DNA of 64,000 bases from an uncultured Clostridium sp. (lineage in GTDB: Bacteria; Bacillota; Clostridia; Clostridiales; Clostridiaceae), in NCBI GenBank assembly GCA_900540255.1, contig UQFE01000003.1, positions 1-64,000 of the forward strand, in the 5' to 3' direction. Positions 9,595 to 18,496 of the stretch are shown piece after piece. Within the stretch, counting starts at the first letter, position 1. The number at the start of each line of letters is the position of its first letter. Under the pieces are notes generated by a model. That model saw nothing but the letters and a program-made list of their open reading frames with translations, ran no database searches and was not told where the DNA came from. A program made the translations under genes and the position numbers.

Positions 9595-10350
9595 TTAATT
9601 CCATTTTTCTAAAGCTTCTATCATAAATGTTTTTACATCAATTCCATAAACTTCTTTAAGCTTATCTCCATTTAATACTTCCCTTGCATTTCCAGCAGTA
9701 GCTATTTTCCCATATTTCATCATTACTACCTTTTCTCCAAATGTTTGTACTAAATTTAAATCATGTAATACAGCTATTACTATTTTATTATTTTCTTTAC
9801 TCCACTTATTTAAATACTCTAACATTTCTATTTGATATTTTAAATCCAAATGATTTGTTGGTTCATCTAAAAGAATTACATTTGGGTCTTGTGCAAATGC
9901 TCTTGCTAAATATACCCTTTGTAATTGTCCACCCGATAATTCACTTATTAATTTATCCTTTAAATCTAATAATCCTACATTTTCTATACTTTTAATTATT
10001 ATTTCTTCATCACTTTTGCTCATTCTTGAAAACACACCTTTTAAATGTGCATATCTTCCTAATGATACTGTTTCATAAACTGTATAAGGAAAATATATAG
10101 AACTTGCTTGACTCATTAAAGCTATATTTTTAGCTAAGTCTTTTCTATTAAATTTACTTATTTCTTTTCCATTTAATAATATACTTCCCTTATAATTCAA
10201 AAGATTAGCTATAGATTTTAATAATGTGCTTTTCCCACAACCATTTGGACCAACTATACATAAGTTACTTCCTGGTTCAACATTAAAGCTTACACCCTTT
10301 ATTATTTCATTATTGTCATATCCACACCTAACATTTTTAACTTCTAACAT
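9595..10350 (-). CDS. btuD: Corrinoid ABC transporter ATPase
   Basis: A 251-residue ATP-binding subunit of the FecCD/BtuCD type. Walker A GPNGCGKST, signature LSGGQLQRVYLARA and Walker B VILLDEPTNH are all intact, followed by the switch His in VLHDLNL. It powers import through the permease encoded just upstream. B12 as the substrate is inferred from the riboswitch and from the operon, since iron-siderophore systems look alike. GGTGG lies before the ATG, and the gap to btuC is only 11 bases. Confidence 0.88.
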   Translation of the reverse strand: MLEVKNVRCGYDNNEIIKGVSFNVEPGSNLCIVGPNGCGKSTLLKSIANLLNYKGSILLNGKEISKFNRKDLAKNIALMSQASSIYFPYTVYETVSLGRYAHLKGVFSRMSKSDEEIIIKSIENVGLLDLKDKLISELSGGQLQRVYLARAFAQDPNVILLDEPTNHLDLKYQIEMLEYLNKWSKENNKIVIAVLHDLNLVQTFGEKVVMMKYGKIATAGNAREVLNGDKLKEVYGIDVKTFMIEALEKWN

Positions 10351-10361
10351 TAAGCCACCAC

Positions 10362-11393
10362 CTACTTTGACTTTTTAAAATATATATAAGCAAAAAAAGG
10401 AGCTCCAATTAATGCAGTTATTGCACCAACTGGTAATTCTGATGGTGCTACTATAGTTCTTGCAACTAAATCAGTAAGTATCATCATACATCCACCAAAC
10501 ACTGCTGACATAGGTACAACATAAGAATGTTTTGAACCAAATATTTTTCTAACAACATGTGGAGCAATTAAATCTACAAATCCAATAGTTCCACTTAATG
10601 CAATAGCACTTCCAGTAAGAATTGCTACATATAAAAATAATCTTCTTTTAACTTTATTAGTATCAACTCCAATTGTTTTAGCTTGATCTTCTCCAAAAGT
10701 TAATACATCCATTTCTTTAAAATAAAAAGATACACCTAAAATTCCAATAATGAAAAATGGTATACCTGCCTTTACATAACTCCAACCCTTCATTGAAAAT
10801 GATCCCATAGACCACATTGTTATACTTTGTATCTTATCGCTTGCTAATGCTGAAATAGTAGTTAATGCCGCGCTAAAAAATAATGATATTACCATACCAG
10901 CTAATATTATAGTTGTATTAGACATTCCTCTATCAACTTTTTCAGAAAACTTTAATACTATTACCATAGTAATTAAACTACATAAAAAACCTACTACAGG
11001 CATAGTTAGTCTTCCTAATACAGATATTGATGCTCCTGTTATAATTAATATTCCTACCCCTAATGAGGCACCTGAAGATATTCCTAATGTATATGGTGAT
11101 GCCAATTGATTTTTTAAAACAGATTGAACTATAGCTCCACTTGCTGCAAGGGATCCTCCTACCATAAATGCAAGTAAAACCCTTGGTAATCTTAAATTCC
11201 AAATGATAGCTACTTGCTTTGGATCAATTCCATTTGTTAATGGGACGTTAAAAAATTTATTGCCTAATATAGAAAAAGTATCTAATACGCTAATATTGGA
11301 ACTTCCAAGGGAAGTTCCAATACCTATAACTAACAATATCAATGGAATTGATAATATTAATAATATTTTATTTTTATAGTTCTTTATATTCAT
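10362..11393 (-). CDS. btuC: Corrinoid ABC transporter permease
   Basis: A 343-residue FecCD-family permease with about ten hydrophobic segments. Typical stretches are NLRLPRVLLAFMVGGSLAAS near residue 65, ASPYTLGISSGASLG and the C-terminal GFVDLIAPHVVRKIFG, which is the ATPase-contacting loop. The start overlaps the end of btuF by 20 bases, suggesting coupled translation; no strong ribosome site precedes this ATG. Specificity for B12 or cobinamide rests on context. Confidence 0.88.
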   Translation of the reverse strand: MNIKNYKNKILLILSIPLILLVIGIGTSLGSSNISVLDTFSILGNKFFNVPLTNGIDPKQVAIIWNLRLPRVLLAFMVGGSLAASGAIVQSVLKNQLASPYTLGISSGASLGVGILIITGASISVLGRLTMPVVGFLCSLITMVIVLKFSEKVDRGMSNTTIILAGMVISLFFSAALTTISALASDKIQSITMWSMGSFSMKGWSYVKAGIPFFIIGILGVSFYFKEMDVLTFGEDQAKTIGVDTNKVKRRLFLYVAILTGSAIALSGTIGFVDLIAPHVVRKIFGSKHSYVVPMSAVFGGCMMILTDLVARTIVAPSELPVGAITALIGAPFFAYIYFKKSK

Positions 11394-12303
11394 CTGGATA
11401 AATAGCTTTTGCTATTTCCTTTAATGCTTTTATTACATTTTGTGAAGGTCTTGAAGAAGCATTATTATCTATCGAATAAACAGCTCCATTTTGTACTGCA
11501 GTTATTGTGTCCCATCCATCTCTACTTTCTACATCTTCAATTGCAGTTAAACCAGCTTCATTAGTTCCTGGTGTATTTACTAAAATAACATCTGGATTAG
11601 CATCTATAACAGCTTCTGGTGTTACTGTTATCCATGAACTTTCATTTCCAAATATATTTTTTGCTCCAACTGTTTCAATAAGTTCATTTAAAAATGTTCC
11701 ATTCCCAAATGTATATAATCCTGAACCAGCTCCAATTTCAAAATAAACATTTTTCTTATCTGCAATTTTATCGCCTATAGCTTTTACTTTTTCTACTTCT
11801 TTTTTCATTGAATCTACTAATTCTTTACCTTTTTTCTCTGTATTAGTTAAACTAGCTATAAATTCAATATCTCCATATATTTCATCAATGCTATAGCTAC
11901 TTGGTATATATGCAACTGGAATTCCAGCTTCCTTTATTAATGCAAAAGGATCTTCATCCCCAATTTTATTATGGCCAGATGCTATTACTATATCAGGCTT
12001 TAAAGATATTATTTTTTCTGCATCTGGATTTCTAAAATCTATTTTAGTTATATCTGAACTTACTCCTTCAACATCAACCGAATATTTATCTACAGCAACT
12101 AACTTATCTGCTAGCCCTAAAGCAACTAAAACTTCTGTATTAGATGGTGCAGTAGATATTATAGTATTTACTTGTTTAGGAACATTAAATTCATTTCCTT
12201 CCCTATCCTTCATTGTTGTAGGTTTGCTTGAGCATCCTACAAACATCATCATTGCTACTATAAAAGTAAGCATTAATGATAAAACTTTGTTTGTCTTTTT
12301 CAT
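11374..12303 (-). CDS. btuF: Corrinoid-binding lipoprotein
   Basis: A 309-residue class III (TroA-like) binding protein. The signal peptide ends in a lipobox with Cys24 (MMMFVGCSS). The two lobes joined by a long helix are recognisable from TIISTAPSNTEVLVALGLAD, KPDIVIASGHNK, and YFEIGAGSGLYTFG. It would capture corrinoids outside the cell for BtuCD. AGGAGG is well placed. The gene is first in an operon whose leader carries a cobalamin riboswitch and terminator, the strongest evidence for the substrate. Confidence 0.9.
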   Translation of the reverse strand: MKKTNKVLSLMLTFIVAMMMFVGCSSKPTTMKDREGNEFNVPKQVNTIISTAPSNTEVLVALGLADKLVAVDKYSVDVEGVSSDITKIDFRNPDAEKIISLKPDIVIASGHNKIGDEDPFALIKEAGIPVAYIPSSYSIDEIYGDIEFIASLTNTEKKGKELVDSMKKEVEKVKAIGDKIADKKNVYFEIGAGSGLYTFGNGTFLNELIETVGAKNIFGNESSWITVTPEAVIDANPDVILVNTPGTNEAGLTAIEDVESRDGWDTITAVQNGAVYSIDNNASSRPSQNVIKALKEIAKAIYPDEYKEL

Positions 12304-12363
12304 TATTATTCCTCCTAAATTTACATCTTAGAGTGGTTACTTAGTTAATTTAAAAAATTTAAC

Positions 12364-12396
12364 TAAAAAAGAGTGCTATCATATTAAGAGCACTCT
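12364..12396 (-). terminator. Riboswitch-associated terminator upstream of btuF
   Basis: On the minus strand AGAGTGCT pairs with AGCACTCT, followed by TTTTTT. It lies between the aptamer and btuF, so it is the likely premature terminator used when cobalamin is bound. A second hairpin (TTAGTTAA / TTAACTAA) follows at about 12342-12366. Confidence 0.75.
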
Positions 12397-12530
12397 AAAA
12401 TACATAATAACTTTAGATAATATTATTAATACACCTTATTTTAAGTATTTAAATAATTATTGTAAACTCATTATAATAACTATTTAAAACCTATGTAAAT
12501 AAAGTACATTAATTACACTATCTTTTATTT

Positions 12531-12725
12531 GTATCTATTATCTCACCCTCAGAAGATAATATTTTCATCATAATAGGCAGGTCTCCCGGCTTAACTTCAT
12601 TCTACTATTCAAACCTTCCCATAAATTTTACAGTGGTATAAAAATGAATTTCGTCAGTTTTACGGTTACTGGGGTAGCTTAGGATTTTAACCTAATTCCC
12701 TTTTAAGTTTATAATCACCTAATAT
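12531..12725 (-). promoter_or_regulatory. Cobalamin riboswitch
   Basis: Read on the minus strand, the stretch has the class I cobalamin aptamer order. It begins with AGGGAATTAGG and an AAAATCC strand, then GCTACCCCAGTAACCGTAA, CTGACGAAA, ACCACTG, GGGAAGG and the B12 box GCCGGGAGACCTGCC (12577-12592 on the plus strand). It ends with a stem TATTATC/GATAATA. It lies between cobD and btuF and faces btuF, so it controls the uptake/salvage operon, with the terminator at 12364-12396 as the probable switch. Confidence 0.95.
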
Positions 12726-12761
12726 GGTTTTAAATTCATATTGATTATATATTTGAATAAT

Positions 12762-13835
12762 TTATTTGTCAAATAAAATATTCCTTATTTCATTAATAAT
12801 AATTTTATTTTCTTCTGAAGTTCTTACTGCTATTCTATAAAAATTTTCATTTAATCCTATATAGTTACTACAGCTTCTAATTAATATTTTTCTTTTAATT
12901 AATTCACCTTTTAAATCTAAATCAATTAATAATTTAAACATTATAAAATTAACACTTGGTTTTAATACCTTTAACACTTGTATTTCTTTTAGTGCTCTAT
13001 ATAAATATTCTTTCTCATCTTTTACATATTTTATACTATTATTAATATAATCTTTTTCCTTTAATCCTTGAATTATAGCATCAGCTGCTATTATGTTTAT
13101 GCTCCAAGGCACCGTAACTTTATTAATTTCATTTATTAATACATTGTTCTTACATAATCCATATCCAATTCTAGCCCCTGGAATTGCAAAAAACTTAGTT
13201 AGTGATTTAACAACTATAAGATTATCATAATAATTTAATAAACCCTTACTTGAATACTCATTATTTGTTTCCATAAAATCTAAAAATGATTCATCTATAA
13301 CGATTATAGTATTTGTAATTAACGCCTTTTTTAGCACTTTTATTATAAATTGATTTGTTGTTAAAACCCCTGTAGGATTATTAGGATTACAAATAAAAAC
13401 TACATCTATATCATCTTTTATATTGTCAATAAATTCATTATCTATTTCAAAATTATTTTTTTCTTTTAACTTGTAATATTTTATTTCACCATTAACACTT
13501 AAAATAGCTTCTTCATATTCTGAAAATGTTGGTGCTGGTAATAATGCTTTTTTAGGCTTTAAAGCTCGTACTATATTGAATATTGCTTCAGCAGCACCAT
13601 TACCTAAAATGATATTTTGGGAATTTATATCCTCAAAGTTAGAAATAGAATTTTTCAAATCAAAATAAGTTATATCTGGATACTTAATAACTTTATCAAT
13701 TGAGTTTATCATTGCTTTTTTAACATTTTCACTTAACCCCATTGGATTAATATTGGCTGAAAAATCTACTATTTCTTCTGGATTAAATTTATACATTCTT
13801 GCAACTTCTTCTATATTCCCACCATGAACACTCAA
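12762..13835 (-). CDS. cobD: Threonine-phosphate decarboxylase
   Basis: A 357-residue PLP enzyme of the histidinol-phosphate aminotransferase-like fold that makes (R)-1-amino-2-propanol phosphate for the cobalamin arm. VDFSANINPMGLS is the N-terminal hallmark, CNPNNPTG the cofactor-contact motif, and the PLP lysine lies in SLTKFFAIPGARIGYG. The start is TTG, with AAGGAGG 8 bases upstream; no in-frame ATG fits. It is the last gene of the cobT operon and ends just before the btuF-facing riboswitch. A histidinol-phosphate aminotransferase is the only close alternative, and the operon argues against it. Confidence 0.9.
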   Translation of the reverse strand: MSVHGGNIEEVARMYKFNPEEIVDFSANINPMGLSENVKKAMINSIDKVIKYPDITYFDLKNSISNFEDINSQNIILGNGAAEAIFNIVRALKPKKALLPAPTFSEYEEAILSVNGEIKYYKLKEKNNFEIDNEFIDNIKDDIDVVFICNPNNPTGVLTTNQFIIKVLKKALITNTIIVIDESFLDFMETNNEYSSKGLLNYYDNLIVVKSLTKFFAIPGARIGYGLCKNNVLINEINKVTVPWSINIIAADAIIQGLKEKDYINNSIKYVKDEKEYLYRALKEIQVLKVLKPSVNFIMFKLLIDLDLKGELIKRKILIRSCSNYIGLNENFYRIAVRTSEENKIIINEIRNILFDK

Positions 13836-13879
13836 TTTTCCATCCTCCTTATTAAAAACTTATATTTTATCAACATTAT

Positions 13880-14818
13880 CTAACTAACTATAAATTTAAT
13901 TATAAGTGACATTATACATCCTAAAATAGCACTACAATATAATATATTATTTACATCATTAACTTTATCAATGCTTACTTTCTCTTTACAATCACCTATA
14001 GTTGGCTTTTCCACAAGCTTTCCAAAATAATAATTTGCTCCTCCTAACTGAATATTTAATGCACCTGCAACTGCGGCTTCTGGATGTGCACTATTAGGAC
14101 TACTATGATTATTTTTATCTCTCTTATATATTTTTAAACTATTTTTATAATCTAACCCTAAAATAAAAGAAGCTATTGTAATTAAATAACCACTTAATCT
14201 TGCTGGAATATAATTAAATACATCATCTAATTTTGCTGGAAAATATCCAAACTCAATATATTTTTCATTTTTATATCCAAACATTGAATCCATTGTATTT
14301 ACAGCCTTATATAAAAATGCTAATGGTGCTCCTCCAAGCCCTGCATAAAAAAATGGAGCAATGACTCCATCAGACATATTTTCAGCTACAGTTTCTATAA
14401 CTGCTTTTAATATTGCTTCCTTATCTAAATTTTCAGTATCTCTTCCAACTATATATGATAATTGTTTTCTTGCACCTTTAATATCATCTTTAATAAGATA
14501 CTTAATTACTTTTAACCCTTCAATTTTAAGAGCTTTTGCTGATATACAAAAATAAATCATCACTGCACCTAATATAATTGATATAATTGGATTAATTAAA
14601 TATGTAATTTTAATTAATAAATAATTAAATGTAAAAACTATAGAAACTACTATTATCCAAGTTACTAATCCTACAACTTTTAAATGTTGCTTTAATATTT
14701 TTCTAAATAAATTTTCTACAAATTTACATAATGAGCCTATTATCCTAATTGGATGAATTGGATTTTGTGGATCACCTATTATTAAATCTAATAAAAATCC
14801 TAATATTATTTGTATCAT
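13880..14818 (-). CDS. cbiB: Adenosylcobinamide-phosphate synthase
   Basis: A 312-residue integral membrane enzyme of the CbiB/CobD family that joins the aminopropanol (phosphate) arm to adenosylcobyric acid. GDPQNPIHPIRIIG near the N-terminus, SDGVIAPFFYAGLGG in the middle and the Asn/Ser-rich NNHSSPNSAHPEAAVAGAL are family signatures, with several membrane segments. AGAGGAAGG precedes the ATG. It lies directly before cobD, whose product supplies its substrate. Confidence 0.95.
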   Translation of the reverse strand: MIQIILGFLLDLIIGDPQNPIHPIRIIGSLCKFVENLFRKILKQHLKVVGLVTWIIVVSIVFTFNYLLIKITYLINPIISIILGAVMIYFCISAKALKIEGLKVIKYLIKDDIKGARKQLSYIVGRDTENLDKEAILKAVIETVAENMSDGVIAPFFYAGLGGAPLAFLYKAVNTMDSMFGYKNEKYIEFGYFPAKLDDVFNYIPARLSGYLITIASFILGLDYKNSLKIYKRDKNNHSSPNSAHPEAAVAGALNIQLGGANYYFGKLVEKPTIGDCKEKVSIDKVNDVNNILYCSAILGCIMSLIIKFIVS

Positions 14819-14834
14819 TTTATCCTTCCTCTAA

Positions 14835-15437
14835 TTAAATATTATCTATATTTATAATTTCTAATTTATTATTTATTTGTTCTAAATTAATTTTATATCC
14901 TCTTCCACAAGTTGGTTGATGTTCATAAAAATTCTTGCTATCATCATAAAATATTTCCAATATTGTTCCTATTGTTCCTCCATGACAAACTAAAATTGCT
15001 TCATTTCTATTTTCAGTAAAACATTTTTTAATAAACATATTAAATGTATTTTTTATTCTTTTTCTATATTCAATTTTACTTTCTCCATTAGGACATGATA
15101 CTTTTCCTTCATTATCAGTAATCCATTTAATATATTCTTCATTTTCCTTAAGCATATCATAACTTTTCATTTCAAAATCACCAAAATCATATTCCCAAAA
15201 TTCATTAATTTTTTCATACTTTTTTCCTGGATATAATATTTCTAATGTTTCATTTGCCCTTTTAGCTCCACTACTAAATAATATTTCACACTTAGGATAT
15301 TTTATTTTCTTTTTAAATTCCTCTAATTCTTCTATTCCCTTTTTACTTAATTCTATATCACTTTTTCCACAATAAAGATGATTTTCATTTGCTTTTGTTT
15401 TTCCATGCCTTATTAAATATACTACAAGTTGTTTCAT
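14835..15437 (-). CDS. cobC: Alpha-ribazole phosphatase, histidine phosphatase family
   Basis: A 200-residue phosphoglycerate-mutase-like phosphatase. The catalytic His lies in YLIRHGKTKANE near residue 10, with the second His in VCHGGTIGTI. In the cobalamin pathway it removes the phosphate from alpha-ribazole-5'-phosphate or from cobalamin phosphate. The family alone does not prove this substrate; position between cbiB and the CobU-like gene supports it. AGGTAAG lies before the ATG. Confidence 0.88.
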   Translation of the reverse strand: MKQLVVYLIRHGKTKANENHLYCGKSDIELSKKGIEELEEFKKKIKYPKCEILFSSGAKRANETLEILYPGKKYEKINEFWEYDFGDFEMKSYDMLKENEEYIKWITDNEGKVSCPNGESKIEYRKRIKNTFNMFIKKCFTENRNEAILVCHGGTIGTILEIFYDDSKNFYEHQPTCGRGYKINLEQINNKLEIINIDNI

Positions 15438-15485
15438 ACATTAACTTACCTATTCTATTCTTTTCTATTCTTTTCTTTTAATTTA

Positions 15486-15863
15486 TTATTCTTTGATAAC
15501 TGATGGTATTCCACAAAACACCCTATATACTTTAGAGGATTCCTTTGATAAATATTGAAGGCACTTTCCTGTTTCCTCTCTCCAAATCCTATCTTCTTTT
15601 TTTAACGGAACTATTCCACTTGATATATCATCACAAATTATTATTTTATTTTTAAATAATTTTATATTATTTTTTATAAATTCAATTGAACTTTTTTCCT
15701 TTGTTACATTAAAATATGTAAACTTATGTAATCCACATATAACCTTTTTAGAAAAATTAATTTTATCTTCATTACAATAAAATATATCTTCTTCACTAAC
15801 TTCAAATTCTTCTTTAACAAAGCCCAATTTTCCATTAAATGCTCCACCAAAAACTAAAATCAT
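15486..15863 (-). CDS. Short CobU-like protein
   Basis: A 125-residue protein, about two thirds the usual CobU length. It keeps a modified P-loop (GGAFNGKLG) and the C-terminal CobU-like run DDISSGIVPLKKEDRIWREE, but lacks the central segment with the guanylylated histidine. The full-length CobU in the same operon shows the opposite pattern: it has the P-loop and the histidine helix but not GIVP. The pair may have split or shared functions, or this one may be a regulator or remnant. AGAGGAG precedes the start, and the gene is intact and tightly packed, so it is probably expressed. Confidence 0.7.
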   Translation of the reverse strand: MILVFGGAFNGKLGFVKEEFEVSEEDIFYCNEDKINFSKKVICGLHKFTYFNVTKEKSSIEFIKNNIKLFKNKIIICDDISSGIVPLKKEDRIWREETGKCLQYLSKESSKVYRVFCGIPSVIKE

Positions 15864-15893
15864 AATTTTCTCCTCTACTCACATTGCCATATA

Positions 15894-16664
15894 CTATATA
15901 AAGCTTAAAATTAAAATACCAACTGTTTCTGCAATAACAAGTCCATATCCAGCACTATCTCCAGACATTCCATCAAATTCTTTAATTGCATTGTTAACAA
16001 AATATAAACTTATTAAATTCATTCCTAAGCTTATTATTAATCCATATATTCCAAAAATAAATATTAAAATCAAACTTGATATTAACAAGCTTGTTAACAA
16101 TATAACCTTATCTACATCTCCTGTACCCCTTTTAAAAAATGCTCCTAATGAACTTCCCTTCATAGATTCCTTTGATATTAATAAATATCCCATTAAGCTT
16201 CTTGATATTATAGGTATTAATATTAATCCCAATGCACTATTATAATTTAATATAATAGTATTGCTTATTATTATATTAATTGCAGAAAAATTTACTATAA
16301 ATAACATTACTACTGAAATAACTGCAAATGCTCCTGTATGAGGATCCTTTAATATTCTTAATTTTTCCTGTTTATCCCTTCTAGAAAGAAGTGCATCACA
16401 AACATCCATATATCCATCTAAATGAAGCATGCCCGTTAATATAAAAGGGGTAATTAAAGTAATTGCAGATGTTACCATTATACTTGCATTTAATAAATTA
16501 AATAATTTAAATACTCCATACCAAATCAATCCAATAATTAATCCTATTAAAGGATAAAATTTCAATATATTTTTTCCCCCTTCATCATCCCATTCATACC
16601 TAGGCAATGGAATAATAGTAAACATACTTATTGCCATCAAAAAACTTTTAAAATACTTATTCAT
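15894..16664 (-). CDS. cobS: Cobalamin synthase
   Basis: A 256-residue membrane enzyme (adenosylcobinamide-GDP ribazoletransferase) joining AdoCbi-GDP with alpha-ribazole(-phosphate). The acidic metal-binding segment LHLDGYMDVCDALLSRRD near residue 80, followed by KDPHTGAFAV, is diagnostic, as is the late DGMSGDSAGYG. Several hydrophobic helices span the rest. AAGGAGG lies before the ATG. It follows cobU in the operon after a long intercistronic hairpin. Confidence 0.95.
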   Translation of the reverse strand: MNKYFKSFLMAISMFTIIPLPRYEWDDEGGKNILKFYPLIGLIIGLIWYGVFKLFNLLNASIMVTSAITLITPFILTGMLHLDGYMDVCDALLSRRDKQEKLRILKDPHTGAFAVISVVMLFIVNFSAINIIISNTIILNYNSALGLILIPIISRSLMGYLLISKESMKGSSLGAFFKRGTGDVDKVILLTSLLISSLILIFIFGIYGLIISLGMNLISLYFVNNAIKEFDGMSGDSAGYGLVIAETVGILILSFI

Positions 16665-16683
16665 TTTTCCTCCTTACAATAAA

Positions 16684-16738
16684 TAGATGTGCCTCCAGTC
16701 TTAATCTAAAATTTAGATTGATCCCAGAGGCTCTTCTA
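16684..16738 (-). other. Long intercistronic hairpin between cobU and cobS
   Basis: On the minus strand an outer stem GCCTC/GAGGC and an inner perfect stem AATCTAA/TTAGATT are separated by an asymmetric internal loop. It starts right after the cobU stop codon. No T-run follows, so it looks like a processing or stabilising element rather than a terminator. Confidence 0.6.
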
Positions 16739-17275
16739 TTATATAGTTTTATCTTTATGATAAATTATATTTCCATAGGCACATTCAACTACTGTATCTG
16801 AAATTTTAGCTAATCTTCTATTTATAATTCCTAATTCTTTTCTAAAATTTTCAGTATAACAATCATATTTAATACTATCGCTAAATAAGTAATCTGATAC
16901 CATAACTACATTTTCAACTGAATTAATAATTTCTAATATTCCATTTAAAATATCATTGCTAACATATCTATAAAATTCTTTTCCTTTAAACATAGAATTT
17001 GTAACAATAGAAGTTATACTATCTATTAAAACAGTATCATTTTTCTCTATAAGTTTTACAACTTTGCTCATATTAGTATGTTCTTCAATTGTATTAAATC
17101 CATATCCTACTCTTTCATTTAAATGGTTTTCTATTCTTTTTAAATCTTCCAAATCATATGGCTTCATAGTTGCAATATAATATAATTTTCCACTTTTATT
17201 TTCTAAAGATTTTGCTAAATTTTGAGCAAACATAGATTTTCCACTCTTAGCCCCACCTATAACTAATGCAATCAT
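16739..17275 (-). CDS. cobU: Adenosylcobinamide kinase / guanylyltransferase
   Basis: A 178-residue CobU-family nucleotide-binding protein. The P-loop is GGAKSGKS (residues 7-14), the helix RIENHLNERVG carries the histidine that is guanylylated in the Salmonella enzyme, and DSITSIVTNSMF follows. At the place where CobU normally has NEVGxGIVP, this protein reads VSDYLFSDSIKYD, a clear divergence. Thus kinase/transferase activity is likely but possibly altered, and the short paralogue at 15486-15863 carries the missing motif. TTAGGAG precedes the start. Confidence 0.85.
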   Translation of the reverse strand: MIALVIGGAKSGKSMFAQNLAKSLENKSGKLYYIATMKPYDLEDLKRIENHLNERVGYGFNTIEEHTNMSKVVKLIEKNDTVLIDSITSIVTNSMFKGKEFYRYVSNDILNGILEIINSVENVVMVSDYLFSDSIKYDCYTENFRKELGIINRRLAKISDTVVECAYGNIIYHKDKTI

Positions 17276-17283
17276 ACTTTCTC

Positions 17284-18384
17284 CTAAACTATATAATTTT
17301 CCTCTTCCCTAACATCATCTAAGTAATCATCATTTATCCCTGCTTCATCAAAGGTTGCCATGTTATTCATCATAGCACAACTAAATTCAACTATTGAAAA
17401 TGCTATAGGACATCCACTACCTTCTCCTAATCTCATATCTAAATTTAGCATTGGCTCTAGTCCAATTTCTTTCATTGCAATCTTATATCCAATTTCCTTA
17501 GAATAATGAGAGGCTATTAAATATTCTTTAACTAATGGATTTAATTTTATTGCTGATAACGCTGCAACTGCAGATATAAATCCATCTATAACTACAGGAA
17601 TTTTATAATATGCAGCTCCCAAAAACACTCCTGTCATACCAGCTATATCAAAACCTCCAACATTAGAAAGTACATCAATAATATCATTTTTATTAGGACT
17701 ATTAATTTTTATAGCTTTTGATACTACCCACTTTTTCTTTTCAAAGGCTTCCTTAGTTATTCCTGCTCCTTTTCCAACAGCTTCTTCAATTTCACACCCA
17801 GTTAAGCTTACAAGAACAGAACTACTAGTTGTTGTATTTCCTATACCCATTTCCCCAATTCCTAATATATCATATCCATTTTCATAAGCTTTCTTAGCCA
17901 TTTCTATACCTATATTAATAGCTCTTATAGCTTCATCATAACTCATTGCTGGTCCATTTATTATATTAGAAGTCCCTCTTCTAATTTTTCTATCAATTGC
18001 TCCTAATATTTTTTTATTTGTATTAACTCCAATATCAACTACCATTAAATCAGTATTATTTTCTTTTGATAATGCTGCTACTCCTGTAATTCCTCTTGAA
18101 AAATTTATAGTTTGAGCTAATGTAACACTTTGTGGTGCTGATGCCACTCCTTCTTCTACTACTCCATTATCTGCAGCCATAATTATTATACATTTCTTCT
18201 TTATTTTATTTTTAACTTTCCCAGTAATTCCAGCTAATTTTAATGCTATATCTTCTAATTTCCCTAAACTTCCTAATGGTTTTGCAAGAGAATCTACTCT
18301 TTTCTTAGCTTCATTTATTATATTTTTATCAAGTTCAGTTATTCCACTAATAACACTATATAAATTATCTTTTTCATTTTCCAT
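17284..18384 (-). CDS. cobT: Nicotinate-nucleotide--dimethylbenzimidazole phosphoribosyltransferase
   Basis: A 366-residue CobT that forms alpha-ribazole-5'-phosphate from NaMN and a lower-ligand base. The family motifs are MAADNGVVEEGVASAPQSVT, GIGEMGIGNTTTSS and the C-terminal RLGEGSGCPIAFSIVE, in which the Glu of the catalytic region is kept. First gene of the seven-gene late cobalamin operon. GGTGG lies upstream of the ATG, and a good promoter lies at 18429-18458. No bluB or bza genes for making the base are in the window. Confidence 0.95.
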   Translation of the reverse strand: MENEKDNLYSVISGITELDKNIINEAKKRVDSLAKPLGSLGKLEDIALKLAGITGKVKNKIKKKCIIIMAADNGVVEEGVASAPQSVTLAQTINFSRGITGVAALSKENNTDLMVVDIGVNTNKKILGAIDRKIRRGTSNIINGPAMSYDEAIRAINIGIEMAKKAYENGYDILGIGEMGIGNTTTSSSVLVSLTGCEIEEAVGKGAGITKEAFEKKKWVVSKAIKINSPNKNDIIDVLSNVGGFDIAGMTGVFLGAAYYKIPVVIDGFISAVAALSAIKLNPLVKEYLIASHYSKEIGYKIAMKEIGLEPMLNLDMRLGEGSGCPIAFSIVEFSCAMMNNMATFDEAGINDDYLDDVREEENYIV

Positions 18385-18428
18385 ACTATGCCACCAATTG
18401 TTTATTTAAAACACCTTCTTTTTTTGTT

Positions 18429-18458
18429 ATAATACTTTATTATTTGTTTAAATGTCAA
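18429..18458 (-). promoter_or_regulatory. Promoter of the cobT operon
   Basis: On the minus strand TTGACA (18453-18458) and TATTAT (18429-18434) are 18 bases apart. The leader of under 50 bases is too short for a cobalamin riboswitch. Confidence 0.65.
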
Positions 18459-18496
18459 TAAACATATATTATATACTTTTACATTAGGAGATTGCT

